Below, piece by piece: positions 1-11,680 of a DNA stretch of 64,000 nt (positions are counted from its first letter, which is position 1; each line of letters starts with the position of its first letter). This stretch comes from Limnanthes douglasii subsp. nivea (taxonomy: Eukaryota; Streptophyta; Magnoliopsida; Brassicales; Limnanthaceae): contig JAUPFV010000001.1 of assembly GCA_036936605.1 (NCBI GenBank), positions 209,295,138 to 209,359,137 of the forward strand, in the 5' to 3' direction. The position numbers and the translations under genes are program-made. A model generated the notes under the pieces. That model saw only the letters and a list, made by a program, of their open reading frames with translations. It did not search any database and was not told where the DNA came from.

Positions 1-1401
1 TCGGGTTTTTCCTTATGGGTATCTGTGGTCGGACTCTTGGTGTCGGTGCTCGAACCCTCACTTTCTCCTTCATCAGAACCACTTTCACTTACTGAAGAGT
101 AACCATATTTATCTCCATCTGGAATAGTGTGTAAAGGTATGTCCTTGGTTGGCACATATCTCCATAAAGGCCCTAAGTTTTTCTTCCGAAAAGTCTGATG
201 AAATAACTGAACCATCTCTGACTTAATACCTTCATCTCTTGCTTCCAAAGAATTTACCACTCATGCAGCATACCTTCCTATTGCTGCATTTAGCTCTTCA
301 GTTTTCTTCTTTTGAAAGAAAGAAATTTCATCCTACTTCTCCTTGAGAAACTTCTTCAACTTTTCCTTCTCCCCGGATAAAGTGCTAATGGTGCTAGCAT
401 CAGTGATCTGTTATTCCCTTAGAGAATTAATCTCTTTTGAGGTAGTAGATTCTAGTTTGGATTACTGGGTATTTATGTCGTAATGGGTAGTCTTAGCTTG
501 GATTGTCCTTAGATTTTATTTTTCTACCATTCTCCCATGCTTCACTGATAAAAATAAATTGAGTCCTCCATGGCTTCTCGGACTCAGGAAAGTCATTCAC
601 CATATTGTAATCATTCCCCATGTTTATTATGATTGAAAAAGAATGTGGCGGTTCTTATATAGAGTGGTCACGACGATAAATTGTTCCATGTGCAGGGGAA
701 TATTTGACAGCTTAGATGCTATAATACAGCCTAGACAACCCTATGTTTCCTTCGAATCACTCTAGAAGTGATTCAGTGTTGGGTAGCCCCATTTTTCTCC
801 TGTTTTTCCGGTCTGGTGCATTGTATGCTGTTTTTTCGGATGCCTCAAAGAGAGTATCTTCCCCGTTGTCCTCCAAATTTTCCTCCATTAGGTTTGGCAG
901 CTTCTCCGATGGTTTAGGTCCATCGGAGGATTCATTGCCTCCAAACTAGTGTCTTTTAAGGGTGGATGAGTGCTTTTAGCCTTTGAGAGACGTCTAACCC
1001 TTTGAGAGGTGGCATCTTTAGTATCTAATCCCATAGCCAGAAAATGTGAAGGTTTCCTGACGTTAGAGACTTTTTTTTCCTTCAGCAATGGTTTTTGGGA
1101 TTCTTGAACTGAAGGTTCAGACTCTACAGGAGATTAAATTAGGATAAAACTTATGTCTGGTTCAGATATTGTTTGTATGATCAATTCACCAGATATCGTC
1201 TGTATGACCAGTTCACCAAGATGACGATGTCGATGTCCTTGATGACGATGAACTTCTGTCCAGTTTAGATATTGTCTGTATGACCAATCCACCAAGATAA
1301 GCTGGTAGTCCGGCAGGAATACATGCTTCTATTTTCGCTATTTCTAGTTCAGATAGGTTTAACCACCCTTCTTTCACTAAGGCATTTCTGGCTGTGGACA
1401 T
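1..1401 (-). pseudogene. Retrotransposon antisense ORF remnant (gypsy-type 'Transposase_28'-like), copy A
   Basis: This is a decayed reading frame on the strand opposite to the neighbouring gypsy pol. It starts at an ATG ending at 1401 with MSTARNALVKEGWLNLSELE, closely matching the start of the longer antisense ORF at 16378 (MFTARNALVKGGWLNLSELE). The C-terminal part matches that ORF's tail, ending in a Ser/Glu/Asp-rich acidic stretch. The middle has lost much of the conserved core and contains stops and frameshifts. Antisense ORFs between pol and the 3' LTR are known in Tat-lineage Ty3/gypsy elements; their function is unknown. It continues beyond the left window edge. Confidence 0.7.
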
Positions 1402-1839
1402 ATAATTTCCTAGATTTAAGTTTAAAGTATAGAATCAAGCTTTCTCTCTCTGGAAATATCTTTTAAAAATTATAATAGATGAAACAGTGATGATGGGTTA
1501 AATAAAGAGATTAGAGGCGTAAAGGTTTACATATGGGAGATAGATCGATCCAAAAGTAAGGATTAATGGCTATTGAGTGCACCCTATTAAAGTTTTGAAA
1601 AACAGGTACAATTAGCTAGGGAAAAAGATGGTTGAAAGGTCGAGCCGCCAGTCAGGATTTATGATAGATGCAAACCTAATTTTCTTTTAAGTTAGCTCTT
1701 CCAAAGTATCTTTGCAAGATCTAAATTGGCTACTGATAGGGTCAGAAATCTTTGGAACTTTTTTAAACTAAGTATTCCAAATGACTGTTCGAAGGGCACT
1801 TCAGACAGTTTTAACACATTATCAAAATGAACAGTACGA

Positions 1840-2110
1840 ACAAGTGGAGCGTGACTAAGCTGGATGCTGACCAAATACCATATTTGACCTTGGGCTTGTT
1901 ATCCAAAACAATTTGATCTGTCCATAATTTGACCCAGAAGGCCCATGGGTCATAAAACAGGTATAAATACCCCAACCAACTTCATTTAATAGGTTGGAAT
2001 TTGTTAGGAGATAGTAAATACAAGCACACACCACACTTCTCTCACTACCTTCTACCAAAAACTTAATACAGTTTACAAAATACCTAAATTACCCTCAAAC
2101 CACAAATTAC
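1840..2110 (+). mobile_element. Gypsy 3' LTR fragment with core promoter, copy A
   Basis: This AT-rich stretch lies just beyond the start of the antisense ORF. It resembles the LTR at 16819-17170, sharing the gactaagct motif, a 'gacccagaaggcccatgggt' segment and a TATA box (ggtataaatacccc near 1960) followed by cttctctcactac. No polypurine tract was found on its left and there is no clear TG...CA pair, so it is truncated. At about 2124 it runs directly into an integrase fragment of another element. Confidence 0.55.
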
Positions 2111-2123
2111 CCACACCACCACT

Positions 2124-2963
2124 TGGGGAATAGATCTAGTAAGGCCATTACCTATTGCTTTGGGAGGACGTCAAAAAATTATTGTAGCAGTAGATTGTTT
2201 TTCAAAGTAGGAAGAAGCTAAACCCCTATCTTAACAAGATCCAAGGATGTTATCAAGTTTATTGTGAATAATATTTAATGTCGTTTTGGTCTTCCTCGAA
2301 AGCTTACTAGAGATAATGGTCATCGACAATACAGAAATAACTTATTTTTGCAATTCGAGGGGTATTATATATTGTTTTAGACACCTTTTTATCCACAAGC
2401 AAACGATCAAGGGGAATTAACTAATAGGTCTATTTTAGAAGGGTTAAAGAAATATTTGACATGTGCTGCTGGAAAATAGGCGAATTATTTGTAAGAGGTG
2501 TTGTGGGCTTATAAAACAAATCCTAGAGAAGCTACTCAGGAAACTCCTTTTGACTTGGTATATAGAATGGATGTTTTTGAGCCTTTTGGTATAAAATTTA
2601 CATTCTTATAGAATAGTTCATTATTCCAAGAAGTCGAATGAAGAAATGAGAATGAAAGATATTGATTTGATAAAAGAGAAGAGGGTTAGGGTGCCTTTGA
2701 ATTCGTCTCATTACCAAATTTTGACGAGGAGTCGTTATAATTCGAAGATAAAGCGAAGAAATTTTAAGGTAGGTGATAAAGTCTTGAGAAAAGTATTTAT
2801 GCACACAAACGATAAGCGGTTAGGGAAGATGGCCCCGAATTAGGAAGGTCCTTATGTGGTGGTAGAAGGAGTCAATCCAGGTACATCCCACATACACGAT
2901 GAAGATGGGAGACTTCTAAAACACCCATGGAAAATTGAGGACTTGAAATTATACTGGGAGTAA
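2124..2963 (+). pseudogene. Ty3/gypsy integrase C-terminal fragment, copy A
   Basis: Translation begins WGIDLVRPLPIALGG followed by IIVAVDCFSK, the start of a gypsy integrase catalytic core. It continues through a degenerate FHPQ-like region and 'LKKYLTCAAGK', then the typical pol end (EDLKLYWE, stop at 2961-2963). Several in-frame stops and frameshifts (for example the stop after CFSK, and an in-frame TAG near 2842) show it is dead. Gag, protease and RT are missing because the piece is fused at its left end to an LTR fragment. Copy B has the same structure. Confidence 0.75.
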
Positions 2964-3169
2964 TTGTTTATTTTTCAAACTTTTATGATAATATGATTTT
3001 ACTTTTTATTTGTTTAAGTGGCTTAGTCTTTCCTCTCTTGTTGGCCCGGTAAGGTTTTAACGAGGTGCCCCATTTACATTCGCAGAGATCAATAAAAATA
3101 TTTTTATTGGCCAATGTTTATTTTAGATTAAAATGCTTAAGTCATTTTGGGAATTACGCGAAGACTGAT

Positions 3170-3305
3170 TATCTTTGAAGTAGTTAACAAAAAATAATTT
3201 AGGTGATAGTAATATTTGAAGTGCTTCGCGTTCATTTAAAGCACTGTTCAAGGTGATAGTAATATCAAAGTGCTACACGTTCATTTAAAGCATTGTTCAA
3301 ACTAA
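3170..3305. repeat. Tandem hairpin-forming repeats between convergent ORFs, copy A
   Basis: Two adjacent units, near 3216-3250 and 3264-3300, contain 'aagtgcttcgcgttcattta' followed by aagcact, where AGTGCTT and AAGCACT are inverted repeats. They lie between the end of the plus-strand integrase (2963) and the 3' end of the minus-strand antisense ORF (3308). The same arrangement recurs at other gypsy elements in this window. Confidence 0.65.
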
Positions 3306-3307
3306 TA

Positions 3308-5720
3308 TTAATACTTGAGTGACTCCAACTCTTCAACTACATTCTTCTTGTCCATGTCACTCGTGTCAAGTAACTCTTTTAGAGGGGAGTACTTTGTTTG
3401 TTCATCGGTTATCTCTTTTTCATTCTTTGTTTTGAGCTCATCCATCTTAGTTTTATGTGAAGAGTTCAGCTCCATTTTTTCTTGTTCATTAATTTCTCTC
3501 AAACGGCGTTTGATTTGGATGACTCTTATGAGGAATTATTATCTATCAGCTTGGAATACCTGGAATTGGTCGAGGATATGTTGTCCAGCTTGGAATACCT
3601 AGAATTATTATCTATATGCATAAATGTTTTACTCCATTTTCGAGGTTAGAGAACGGTTGTACCACATGTAATACTTCTTCACACGGCTCCCTAACATGTG
3701 AGGAGGAAAATTTTCATACATAGCAACAACAGATAAGGATGAAGTTTTTGAAGGATTTGAAATTATAGTTCGAGGAAAATTGGTTGCGGTAATTTAATTT
3801 CCAATTTATGCAATTTGGTCTTGGATTTTTTGAACTTTAGGGTCCATGTCGATATAATGGTCTTGAATTTCATCTTTACAAATTCTGTCCTCGTAGATTA
3901 CTATCATCTCTTTGGTTATCTATTTCGACAAATTCTTGCATTTTTTGTCTCTTCGTTTGGTGTACTTGGATTTGGGGAAGGTACATGGAAGTTGTTCTCT
4001 ACCATTGTTGTTGGAGGGGTTTTCGAAGACATTTTATTCTTCTTTAAAGCGATAGTTCTTTTTTCTTTTTTTTGTAGGTTCAACCTCAGTTCCTTCTTTA
4101 ATAGTTGGAAGATTAGTTTTGTTCTCTTTCCTTTTGGGGTTCCTCTGCGTTTTCTTCGGCTTTGGGTTTGTGGAAGAGTTGGTTTCTGTTTTTTTATTTT
4201 TTTTCCCTTCTTCTTCAGAGGTAAGTGGCTTTTTGACCAATTTTAAATCGGTAGTATGATTCGTGCGTTAGGCTCTACTAATATTTTCACAACATTGTCT
4301 GGATTTTGGGGATCCATTAGTTTTTCTTCTGGAACGATAGAATGGGGAGAGATTCTTCATAAATGTTTGTTAATAAAATTCGCAATAATGAAGGCGTTGT
4401 GGAGATCGTTACCCTATGCTTTTTTTGCCCACATATATAGTTTGCAAAATATATGTTTGGTAGTATTTTGACGAGTTTTATATCGTCTCAAAATTTCTAC
4501 ATATAACAACAACACATCAATTATTTGAAATATAAAATAAGAAAAGTAAAGAATATTGACTAACTTACTGGTGCTTTTTTATTCAAGATTGATATTCGAC
4601 GGATTCTCTTTGAAACTTCCCTTCCCATTTATTTCTAAAACTTGTCAGCTTCGAGGAGATCATCAATTAGTTTGAAAAAATCTCCAAGTGTGACATAATA
4701 GAATGGTAGCAGCAGATTTTCAGAAAGGCCAGTCATTGTTATGAAATCTTTGATAGATATGGGAATTTTCTCAATTCTGGAAGCCATAATGTTGGATAAG
4801 AGAGTAAACCATAAGTTTGCGCTCCCTTGTGTCGGGCATAAGTCGATGATTTAAAAAAAATCAACTATGATTGGGTCTAATGGGAATCAAAGTTCTTAGT
4901 TGATGATTTCATGGTAGATCACAAGTTTATTTACTCCGCAAGAGAGTGGAGTCTCTCTTACTTCTGGTAAACGAAGCAAAACATTATCTGGAAGGCCTTA
5001 TTGTCTTTTCGATTATTTTACATCAGACTGATTGTAGTATTCATATTGTACATTTTTCAAAGCAATAAGGAATTCGGGGGCGAAATTTTTTAGCTTCATG
5101 CTCAAAGTTGTAGCAATGTCCTCGGGTAATTCGACTGATTTTTTCTTTTTCTTTGATTTTTTATATGGAGCCGGTTTCTTCGCAATATTCTCCTAGGATT
5201 TTGAAGCATCAACACTTCCTTTGTTTTCAATATTAGAATCAATTTCTGTCATCGATTCTAATTAAACATATTCTTTAGAGGCTTCATCTCGAAATTGGGG
5301 TGGTCTATGTCGCTAGCAATACCTCGTGAATTGGAAGGTGCAATTGATGTATTTTGTTAATAGGTCTCCAAAGGAGTTGCTTGTGACTCTTTGTTGGTCA
5401 CAACCATATCCTTCGGGGAAGGAGAAAATGTAGGATTCTTTGAAACATTGATGTTCTCAAATTATCTCAGGGCTACAAATGCACTTGTTCGAGGAAGTTA
5501 GTTCCAGCAATAGTGAGTATGTGATTAAATTTGAAGAGTTTCTTTGCGAGTGATTTGAGAAGGTTTAGTGTTATCTACAGAGGATGTTTATGATATTCTT
5601 TATAAAGATTTACTTTATGTTTATTTGTGATTGGTTCGAAGAGGAGTTGATGTGTTTCCAGAAAATGCTTAGGATTTCGAGATAGTTTGATTTTTGATTG
5701 TTGAAGGGATTATGGTGAGC
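3308..5720 (-). pseudogene. Second antisense ORF remnant (coiled coil plus Lys/Thr-rich region), copy A
   Basis: Open minus-strand stretches encode a coiled-coil segment at 3308-3502 (MREINEQEKMELNSSHKTKM and onward, rich in E and K). Upstream on that strand (4034-4240) is a very Lys/Thr/Pro-rich low-complexity region, followed by further fragments up to about 5.7 kb. This is the composition expected of the antisense ORF of a gypsy element whose pol tail ends at 2963. Stops interrupt it. No catalytic domain is visible and the exact N-terminus cannot be fixed. The long plus-strand ORF over 3815-4246 is only the complement of the low-complexity part. Confidence 0.5.
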
Positions 5721-6577
5721 AAGTGTTAAAGACTGAGTTGGAAATATTTTTATACCCAAAAGAACTTTGGCCAGGGGTGAAAATTACGTATATTTTGGTA
5801 TGAATTGAAAGCTTTGGTGAATTATCTATAACACCTGTCCCTCGATTATCAGAAGCCCTTTCACTAATACAAAAATAATTGTAAAGACCAAAAATGCATT
5901 TTCTGGTAAATTGTGATTTTTCATACACTAAAATTAAGAAAATTCTTCAAATTAGGCTATAAAAATTTGAAGATGAATCGGAGAAAATGAGTTTTCAGAT
6001 GAAGGCGGCGGTGGAATGAAGTTTTAAGGTTGTTTTTCTCTTTCTCTGAGTAAGAATTGTATGTGAAGGGAAAATGAATAAGGGAATAATATTTATAGAG
6101 GAGTGAGTGATGGAGAAACTGGGAAGCGATGGTGAAAGGTTGATAACAACTATTGGTTGAAAAGTGAACTGACAAACGGTTGCCTACTTTGAAGTAGAGT
6201 GGAACATGTAAATTGTCAGAGGTAATAGTATGTTGCCCCCGTACTAGGGTACTCCTTGTATTTTAAGTTGTCATTTGAGAAATGATTCAAAAATACACGT
6301 GTAAATCCAAAGAAAACTTGGAAAGATTATATAAAAAATCGTGGAGACCTTAAATATAAAGATGAGCAGTTCTGATTCAAGGCACTTTTAAATATAGTAA
6401 TGAGCAGTTTTGATTCGAGGACCTTGAGTATAGAAATAAGCAGTTTCGATTTAAGGCAGCTTAAAGAATAATGATGGACTATTTTCATTCGAACTAATTT
6501 AAAGTATGACAATTTACATTATTGATCTGGAGTGGCTTTGAAGAATTTTAGTCCTTATTCAACATTCTTCATAAGGA

Positions 6578-6795
6578 CTATGGGGCTACTGATAATCTAC
6601 AAATTATTAGGGACTTAAAATAATTAGAGAAAACGGTTATAAGTAGTTTTTATAACGTTATTTGGAGGAGATTTATGAATAGGGCTCGAATTTATGAATA
6701 AAGGGATCAGACATTTCTTTTTTAAATTGAGTCTTATTACTTGCTTCTCTCACTACACTTTAATCACTCTATTTCTCTCTCAAGAATTACTAATA
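6578..6795 (+). mobile_element. Polypurine tract plus truncated 3' LTR, copy A
   Basis: The motif atggggctac immediately precedes TGATAATC (6590), the same PPT/LTR junction seen at 16811-16819 (ggggctac then TGATGAGT). The LTR-like sequence carries cttctctcactacac near 6743 and is cut off at about 6795, where a copia remnant in the opposite orientation begins. Confidence 0.55.
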
Positions 6796-6797
6796 TA

Positions 6798-8990
6798 TTA
6801 CGGTTCTTCCATCAGAAATATCTTACACTTAGCAAGAGCATCCAAATGTTTTTCTTTGTTAGAAATCTTAGCCACCTTTACTTGCTCCTTCTCCACCACA
6901 TCTCGAATGAAGGGAATCTTAATGTCTAAATGTTCATATAACTTCAGATTTATCATCAAATCAATAAAACTACTATTTCCATATAATATAACCAGATCTT
7001 GCTCCATGAGTAAGTTCACTTAACAACCCCTAAAAAAATAGATGCCTTCATGGATTTTATAACAACTATATATTTTATTTTCCTAGACGAACGTGCGATG
7101 ATCTTCTAAATACAAGACTTAAAGCTAATCACTCCTCAAAGAACAAAAATAGATAAACCGAAATAGACTCTCTCGTGTTGAAGAAACATACATAATTGAA
7201 GTCCACATACCCTTTTAGCAATACATTACTTGTATATATCTTATTATAACACGAGCCTACAGTTGTCGAGCCCTTCAAGTATATTATAAGCCACTTGAGT
7301 GCATGCTAATGCAGCTTCCATAGATTCGACATGAATCTTTTCAAAACACTTACAATGTATACAACATTAGTCCTCGTGAAAATCATAGCATACATAATGT
7401 CACCAATAATATTAACATAAGGTATCTCTTGCATATACTTCTTAGTTGTTTCTTTAGTTAGTGCTTGAGTGGCACAGAGTTTGAGTTGGGAACCACTGGG
7501 AGTTCCAACCAATTTGTATTTGGACATCGAGAACTTTTTTGGAGCTTCTGGATATATTATTGTTGAGATAAGAATAAATAACCCTTAGACCCGTTCGTCG
7601 TTATCTCAACACCAAGTATCCTTTTAGCCTCTCCCATATCCTTCTTCTCAAACTCTCCTTTTAGTTGAGTCTTTATTGTGTTAATATTCCTCATATCTCT
7701 TCCAACTTATAATGTCATTCATATAAAATAACAATAGGACTTGTCTCTTCTTGTATGTCTCCTCATTCCAGTAGACACAATTGTTGTAGTAGCTACAAAT
7801 ATACTGAATGGATCTCATAAAAGAAATAAAAATATTTGATTTCATTGCTCCGACGACTATTTCAGCCCATAATGGGGTTTTTTCAACTAACACACATAAC
7901 CATCCTTCGCAGCTTCAAACCCATACGGTTAATTCATGTAAATTATCTCTTCAAATTCACCATACAAGAAGGTAGTAGTAACATATATTTGATCAAACTT
8001 AAGATTAGATCTTGCAACAATTGACGACTTAACCCTAATCAATATTTTTTTCACAACCACCAAGATTATTTCATTGAAATCAAAACATTTTTTTTACGTA
8101 AAGCCGTTATATAGAAGCTTAGTGTCGTATTTGGGTACCTCACCACCAAGAATACATGACTTCATCTTGAATATATATATTTACTCCCAACTAGATTCTG
8201 ATCTTTTGATTGTTTCATAAGAATCTAGGTGTATCTCAGTTTTTGTTTCATGGTTATAAGCCGCTACTATTAATGATTATTATTGATAGCATCGTCATAT
8301 GTCTCGGGTTCAACAACATATTTGTGGATTTCAACTGATAAAGTATAATTAACTACATTGGCAAAACCATACATATGCGGTTGTTTGTTTGGTCTCCCTA
8401 GTCTATCCCTCGCCAGTTGATACATGTCAAGCTCGTGTTACTCTCTCATCTGATCATCTAAAGTATCTAGAACAACAAGCCCTTAATGTGCTTTAGATTC
8501 ATGCAGTGGCTGAACTTCCTTTGTAAGACCCGAAACAGAACAATGCGCAAAATATTCTTTAGTTAAAACATCACTAGATTCACTTTCTAGACCAGATCCA
8601 CCATCAACTACACATATCTTCCTGACATTATTAGGTTGAGTCTCCAACGCCTTCTTCAATGGTATATCCTCTGCATTAAAACCATATCCCCACTTATCAA
8701 AACCCCTATGAAGTCAAGGTTCGATGGACCACAACCTATATCCTTTTACTTCTTTTGGATAGCCGAGGAACATAGATTTAAATTTTATTTCCCTAAGCTT
8801 ATCCTACTTTACATGCGGGTAAGCAGGACATCCAAACACTCTCAAATGTTCTAACTTAGGTTTTTCTCAAATATATGTCTATTGAGGACAAAAAAAACTT
8901 AAGAAACATATATGAACTCATGTTGATGATATATGGAGTCGTTGTCACGACTTCTCCCTAGAACTTTTGACCTATTCCAATTTCTTGAAG
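6798..8990 (-). pseudogene. Ty1/copia pol remnant, copy A
   Basis: On the minus strand, from right to left, translation gives an integrase-end segment with KEVKGYRLWSIEPR-like sequence (about 8900-8640). Then come RT pieces, including a changed catalytic box YMNDI where the family has YVDD (about 7720), and an RT/RNase H linker (7306-7527, MSKYKLVGTPSGSQLKL). It ends with an RNase H C-terminus with HIRDVVEKEQVKVAKIS-like sequence (about 6800-7019). Frameshifts and stops separate the pieces, no intact ORF remains, and no LTR pair was found. Copy B and the remnant at 19320-20440 belong to a similar family. Confidence 0.75.
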
Positions 8991-10347
8991 CATATATAGG
9001 TGTATATTGCATATTATCAAACATTAAGGCGGTAGTAGTTCAACGCAATAAGGATTTAGTTGTATGATTCGCAGAATATCAAGAAGTTTTTGTTGATTCA
9101 TCATGTATATATGTGTACCTTATCATTTTTTTTGTATAAATTAATGTCCCCAATCATTTTATAAGAGTGAATATTTTATCATATAATTAAATAATTTCTA
9201 CATTCTATATAACCGGATAATGTTTTTATCGAATTTTTGGTTCGATTCCATAATAATGAATAATGGTATGATGTATTTTTGTTACGATATTAAAAAATAT
9301 TTTTGGTAGGACATTAACATTCAATTCTAACATGCGTTAATGTTTTTCATTGAACAACTATTTCAAATCAAAATGAACTTTTTTAAAATAAAAATATTAA
9401 ACAAATTACAAAAGTTTTGATATTTGGATTCTAAAACTTTATTAAAAATGTTAATAGCTATTAGAAGAGTTTTGAATATAAGATAGGATCAAATATTTGT
9501 TTGTTTTGTTTCTCGTTAATATCATCTTATTATATAGGATCTTAAAAAATTATCAAAATCTAGTAAAAAATTAAATTTGAAATTGGATTTAAAAATACAT
9601 TTTTATGCAAAAAATAGTACATTAATCGTTTACATAGATAAAATATTATTTATATATGTCTAGAAAAGTTAAGTAATTAAAACATCGGTGTCAAAATTAT
9701 CCGTTCAATTAAACTTTAAATAACTTAAACATCGTTGGTTTTTTTTTTATAAACTAACCATTTAGTAATTATGGGTACATTATAGTAATAACTATTACAA
9801 GATATTGAATTATTAAATGATATTGCATATCAAACTTCTAATAGGATAAAAATATTATTTTGGTATGAAAAAGTTATTAAATGGGCTTGAAATTTTAGAA
9901 AAAAATCCATATCGATTTTTTTTTTAAAATCGTGAGTAGAATATGTATGTGTTAAATTAAATTTTAAATCACTTGTTTAAATTAGCTATTTTATTAATTC
10001 TTTTATTTTTAATTTTAATTTTATTATTTTAGTGATACTATATTAACAAATCATTTTCTTTTTAATATTGAATTCAAATTTTAAAAATCAACAAATAATA
10101 TGTTAAACTTAGTTTACTTTTTATGGTGTAAAAACTTAGAATCCTAAATTTATTAAATTTAGGATCGTACATGCTCTCAAGAATTGTTTAAACCATATAA
10201 ATGAGGATAATTATAAAAAATAATTCTATAAAAGTTTTATAATTCTATAAAAGTATGATCAAACCCTTTATTTTTGTTTAAAATAATAACATCTATTAGT
10301 TGTATTTGGTTTTTCTTCATTTGAGAGAGACCAAATTTTATTTTTGT
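8991..10347. other. AT-rich intergenic sequence with the duplication border
   Basis: No gene was seen. The end of duplication copy A falls at 9505. The segment from 9506 to 10347 has no second copy in this window and forms the 3' flank of the F-box gene. A sequence with tttatttttgtttaa (about 10266) recurs about 72 bp further on at 10338, so the F-box stop codon lies inside a small diverged duplication. AATAAA-type polyadenylation signals for the F-box gene can be read on the minus strand in both copies. Confidence 0.6.
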
Positions 10348-11616
10348 TTAAGATAATAGCATCCGTTGTATTCCTTCGGTGTATTCATTTTTTCCTCCTC
10401 CGAAAGTGACTAAACTTTCAACATAAACAAAACAGTCAAATGCTGTAATTTCTGTACTGCGATGGTTCGCCGGATTTGTCTTCAAACATGTATCGAAGTT
10501 TCTGAATATTTTGGTAGTTGGATCGTATAGTACTAATTCATGGTCCTTGTCCGTTGTAAACATCTCATCATTTTTCCAAAATGATAAAAAGTCTCCCGCA
10601 CACCTATTTTCTATATCAACTCGTTGTTTCGTCCAAGAAGTTTTATCATCGAGATCTTTGAATTTCCATATATCAAAACAAACAGTTGGGTATTTCAAAC
10701 TAACAACGGCACCAAGACATTCGAGAGAAGAATATATTTTACATTCACGTACATCGATATCGGTATTTGTGACCTTAAATCTCTCATTAGTCATATCAAA
10801 AGATAGGATGTAACATGGTTCAGAATGACTTTTTTTGCCACTCCAATAGCAGTTTCCGTTCCAATAATGGAATGGACTATAAGTCGCAAGCAACATTGCA
10901 TCATCGTCCCGAAAAAGTATTTGCAACACCTCATCATCGTCCGGAGAAAGTATTTTCCACTTCTCGCTATGAAATGAATAAATTTCAACACAAGAATTAT
11001 GCACAAATCCACCTTCAATTTTTTTTGAATCCCATACATATTGGACAATCTTAAATTCATTAGTTTTACTATCACAACCAAAACCTACCCCATGGTAGTT
11101 TCTGGTAAATTCATTACTTTTACTATCATAACCAATATAATTTTTATATTTCGGTCGATCAATAAGCCTAAATTCTCTAATCGCTGGATTCCACAAAGCT
11201 ATCCTCTCCATATCTTCTAAACAAAATACACCCATGCAATGACCTTTAACCTCCCAACAATAACTTTTAACATTCCCGCAAAATACACCTCTATTTCGAT
11301 ATGGGAGTAAAATATTCTCTTTTGCTTTTATTTTCCTATTGGTTTCTTCAAATTTTATAAAATAATAAAAAAATTCAAATGGACGTCTATCAATTTCAGA
11401 AAAAGTATTATAACGAAGGTATAAAATATTTGAATTATCAAAGTTATCTCCATCAAAGGCTTTTTGTTTAAGATAATGAGACCTAATGAAGTTGGAATTG
11501 AAAAACCTCGCAGACCAAGGTTTGGAAACACACCTAAAACGAAGGAGTGACTTGGTAGGAAGTCTTAGCTGGATCTCGATGATCAGATCTTCTGGCCAAT
11601 CCTCATTTTTCTCCAT
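10348..11616 (-). CDS. S-locus F-box (SLF/SFB-like) protein
   Basis: This is an intronless 422-residue F-box protein, a usual size for SLF proteins (about 370-430). The ATG ending at 11616 (MEKNEDWPEDLIIEI) is preferred over an upstream in-frame extension of 15 codons because the F-box then starts within ten residues, as is usual. Residues about 6-46 form the F-box (DLIIEIQLRLPTKSLLRFRC, then VSKPW), the Skp1-binding surface. Residues about 100-330 look like an F-box-associated (FBA) domain, with WNPAIREFR and GFGCDSKTNEFKIV. The C-terminus has the FVYVESLV motif common in SLF proteins. In S-RNase systems such proteins are pollen-expressed substrate receptors of SCF E3 ligases acting on non-self S-RNases. 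The reading frame is intact. It shares orientation with the S-RNase gene 24 kb away. SLF identity is inferred from family resemblance and context; a non-S F-box paralogue is the alternative. Confidence 0.85.
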   Translation of the reverse strand: MEKNEDWPEDLIIEIQLRLPTKSLLRFRCVSKPWSARFFNSNFIRSHYLKQKAFDGDNFDNSNILYLRYNTFSEIDRRPFEFFYYFIKFEETNRKIKAKENILLPYRNRGVFCGNVKSYCWEVKGHCMGVFCLEDMERIALWNPAIREFRLIDRPKYKNYIGYDSKSNEFTRNYHGVGFGCDSKTNEFKIVQYVWDSKKIEGGFVHNSCVEIYSFHSEKWKILSPDDDEVLQILFRDDDAMLLATYSPFHYWNGNCYWSGKKSHSEPCYILSFDMTNERFKVTNTDIDVRECKIYSSLECLGAVVSLKYPTVCFDIWKFKDLDDKTSWTKQRVDIENRCAGDFLSFWKNDEMFTTDKDHELVLYDPTTKIFRNFDTCLKTNPANHRSTEITAFDCFVYVESLVTFGGGKNEYTEGIQRMLLS

Positions 11617-11671
11617 TTGTGTGTTTTTGCGCTTTACTATTTTGTAACAAAGTTGCATCAATTGTCATCCA

Positions 11672-11680
11672 TATTTATAG
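11672..11680 (-). promoter_or_regulatory. Candidate TATA box of the F-box gene
   Basis: The minus strand reads CTATAAATAT, about 60 bp upstream of the chosen ATG at 11616. This spacing suits a short 5' leader. No other promoter element was identified. Confidence 0.5.

Larger units (their letters stand above)
1..9505 (+). repeat. Long direct duplication, copy A (left edge outside window)
   Basis: Read side by side, this block matches 24298-33596 in the same orientation almost throughout, differing by scattered substitutions (a few percent by eye) and several indels. Position 1 pairs with 24298. Homology stops sharply after the shared string aaatatttgtttgtt, at 9505 here and 33596 there. The block contains several nested retroelement pieces in identical order, so it was duplicated after they had accumulated. 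Copy A holds about 245 bp (about 4868-5112) that copy B lacks. Copy B has about 80 bp near 27853-27950 that is replaced in A by a short duplication. Because the window starts inside the block, its true left border is unknown. Confidence 0.95.

Noticed and set aside
3815..4246. Long plus-strand open frame rich in Phe (copy A), and its counterpart at 28145-28597
   Set aside because: It is the complement of the Lys/Thr/Pro-rich part of the minus-strand antisense ORF. Phe/Leu/Val richness is what the opposite strand of such sequence gives, and no domain is visible.
11617..11661. Upstream 15-codon extension of the F-box protein
   Set aside because: The F-box normally begins within about ten residues of the start in SLF proteins, and the ATG ending at 11616 provides this.
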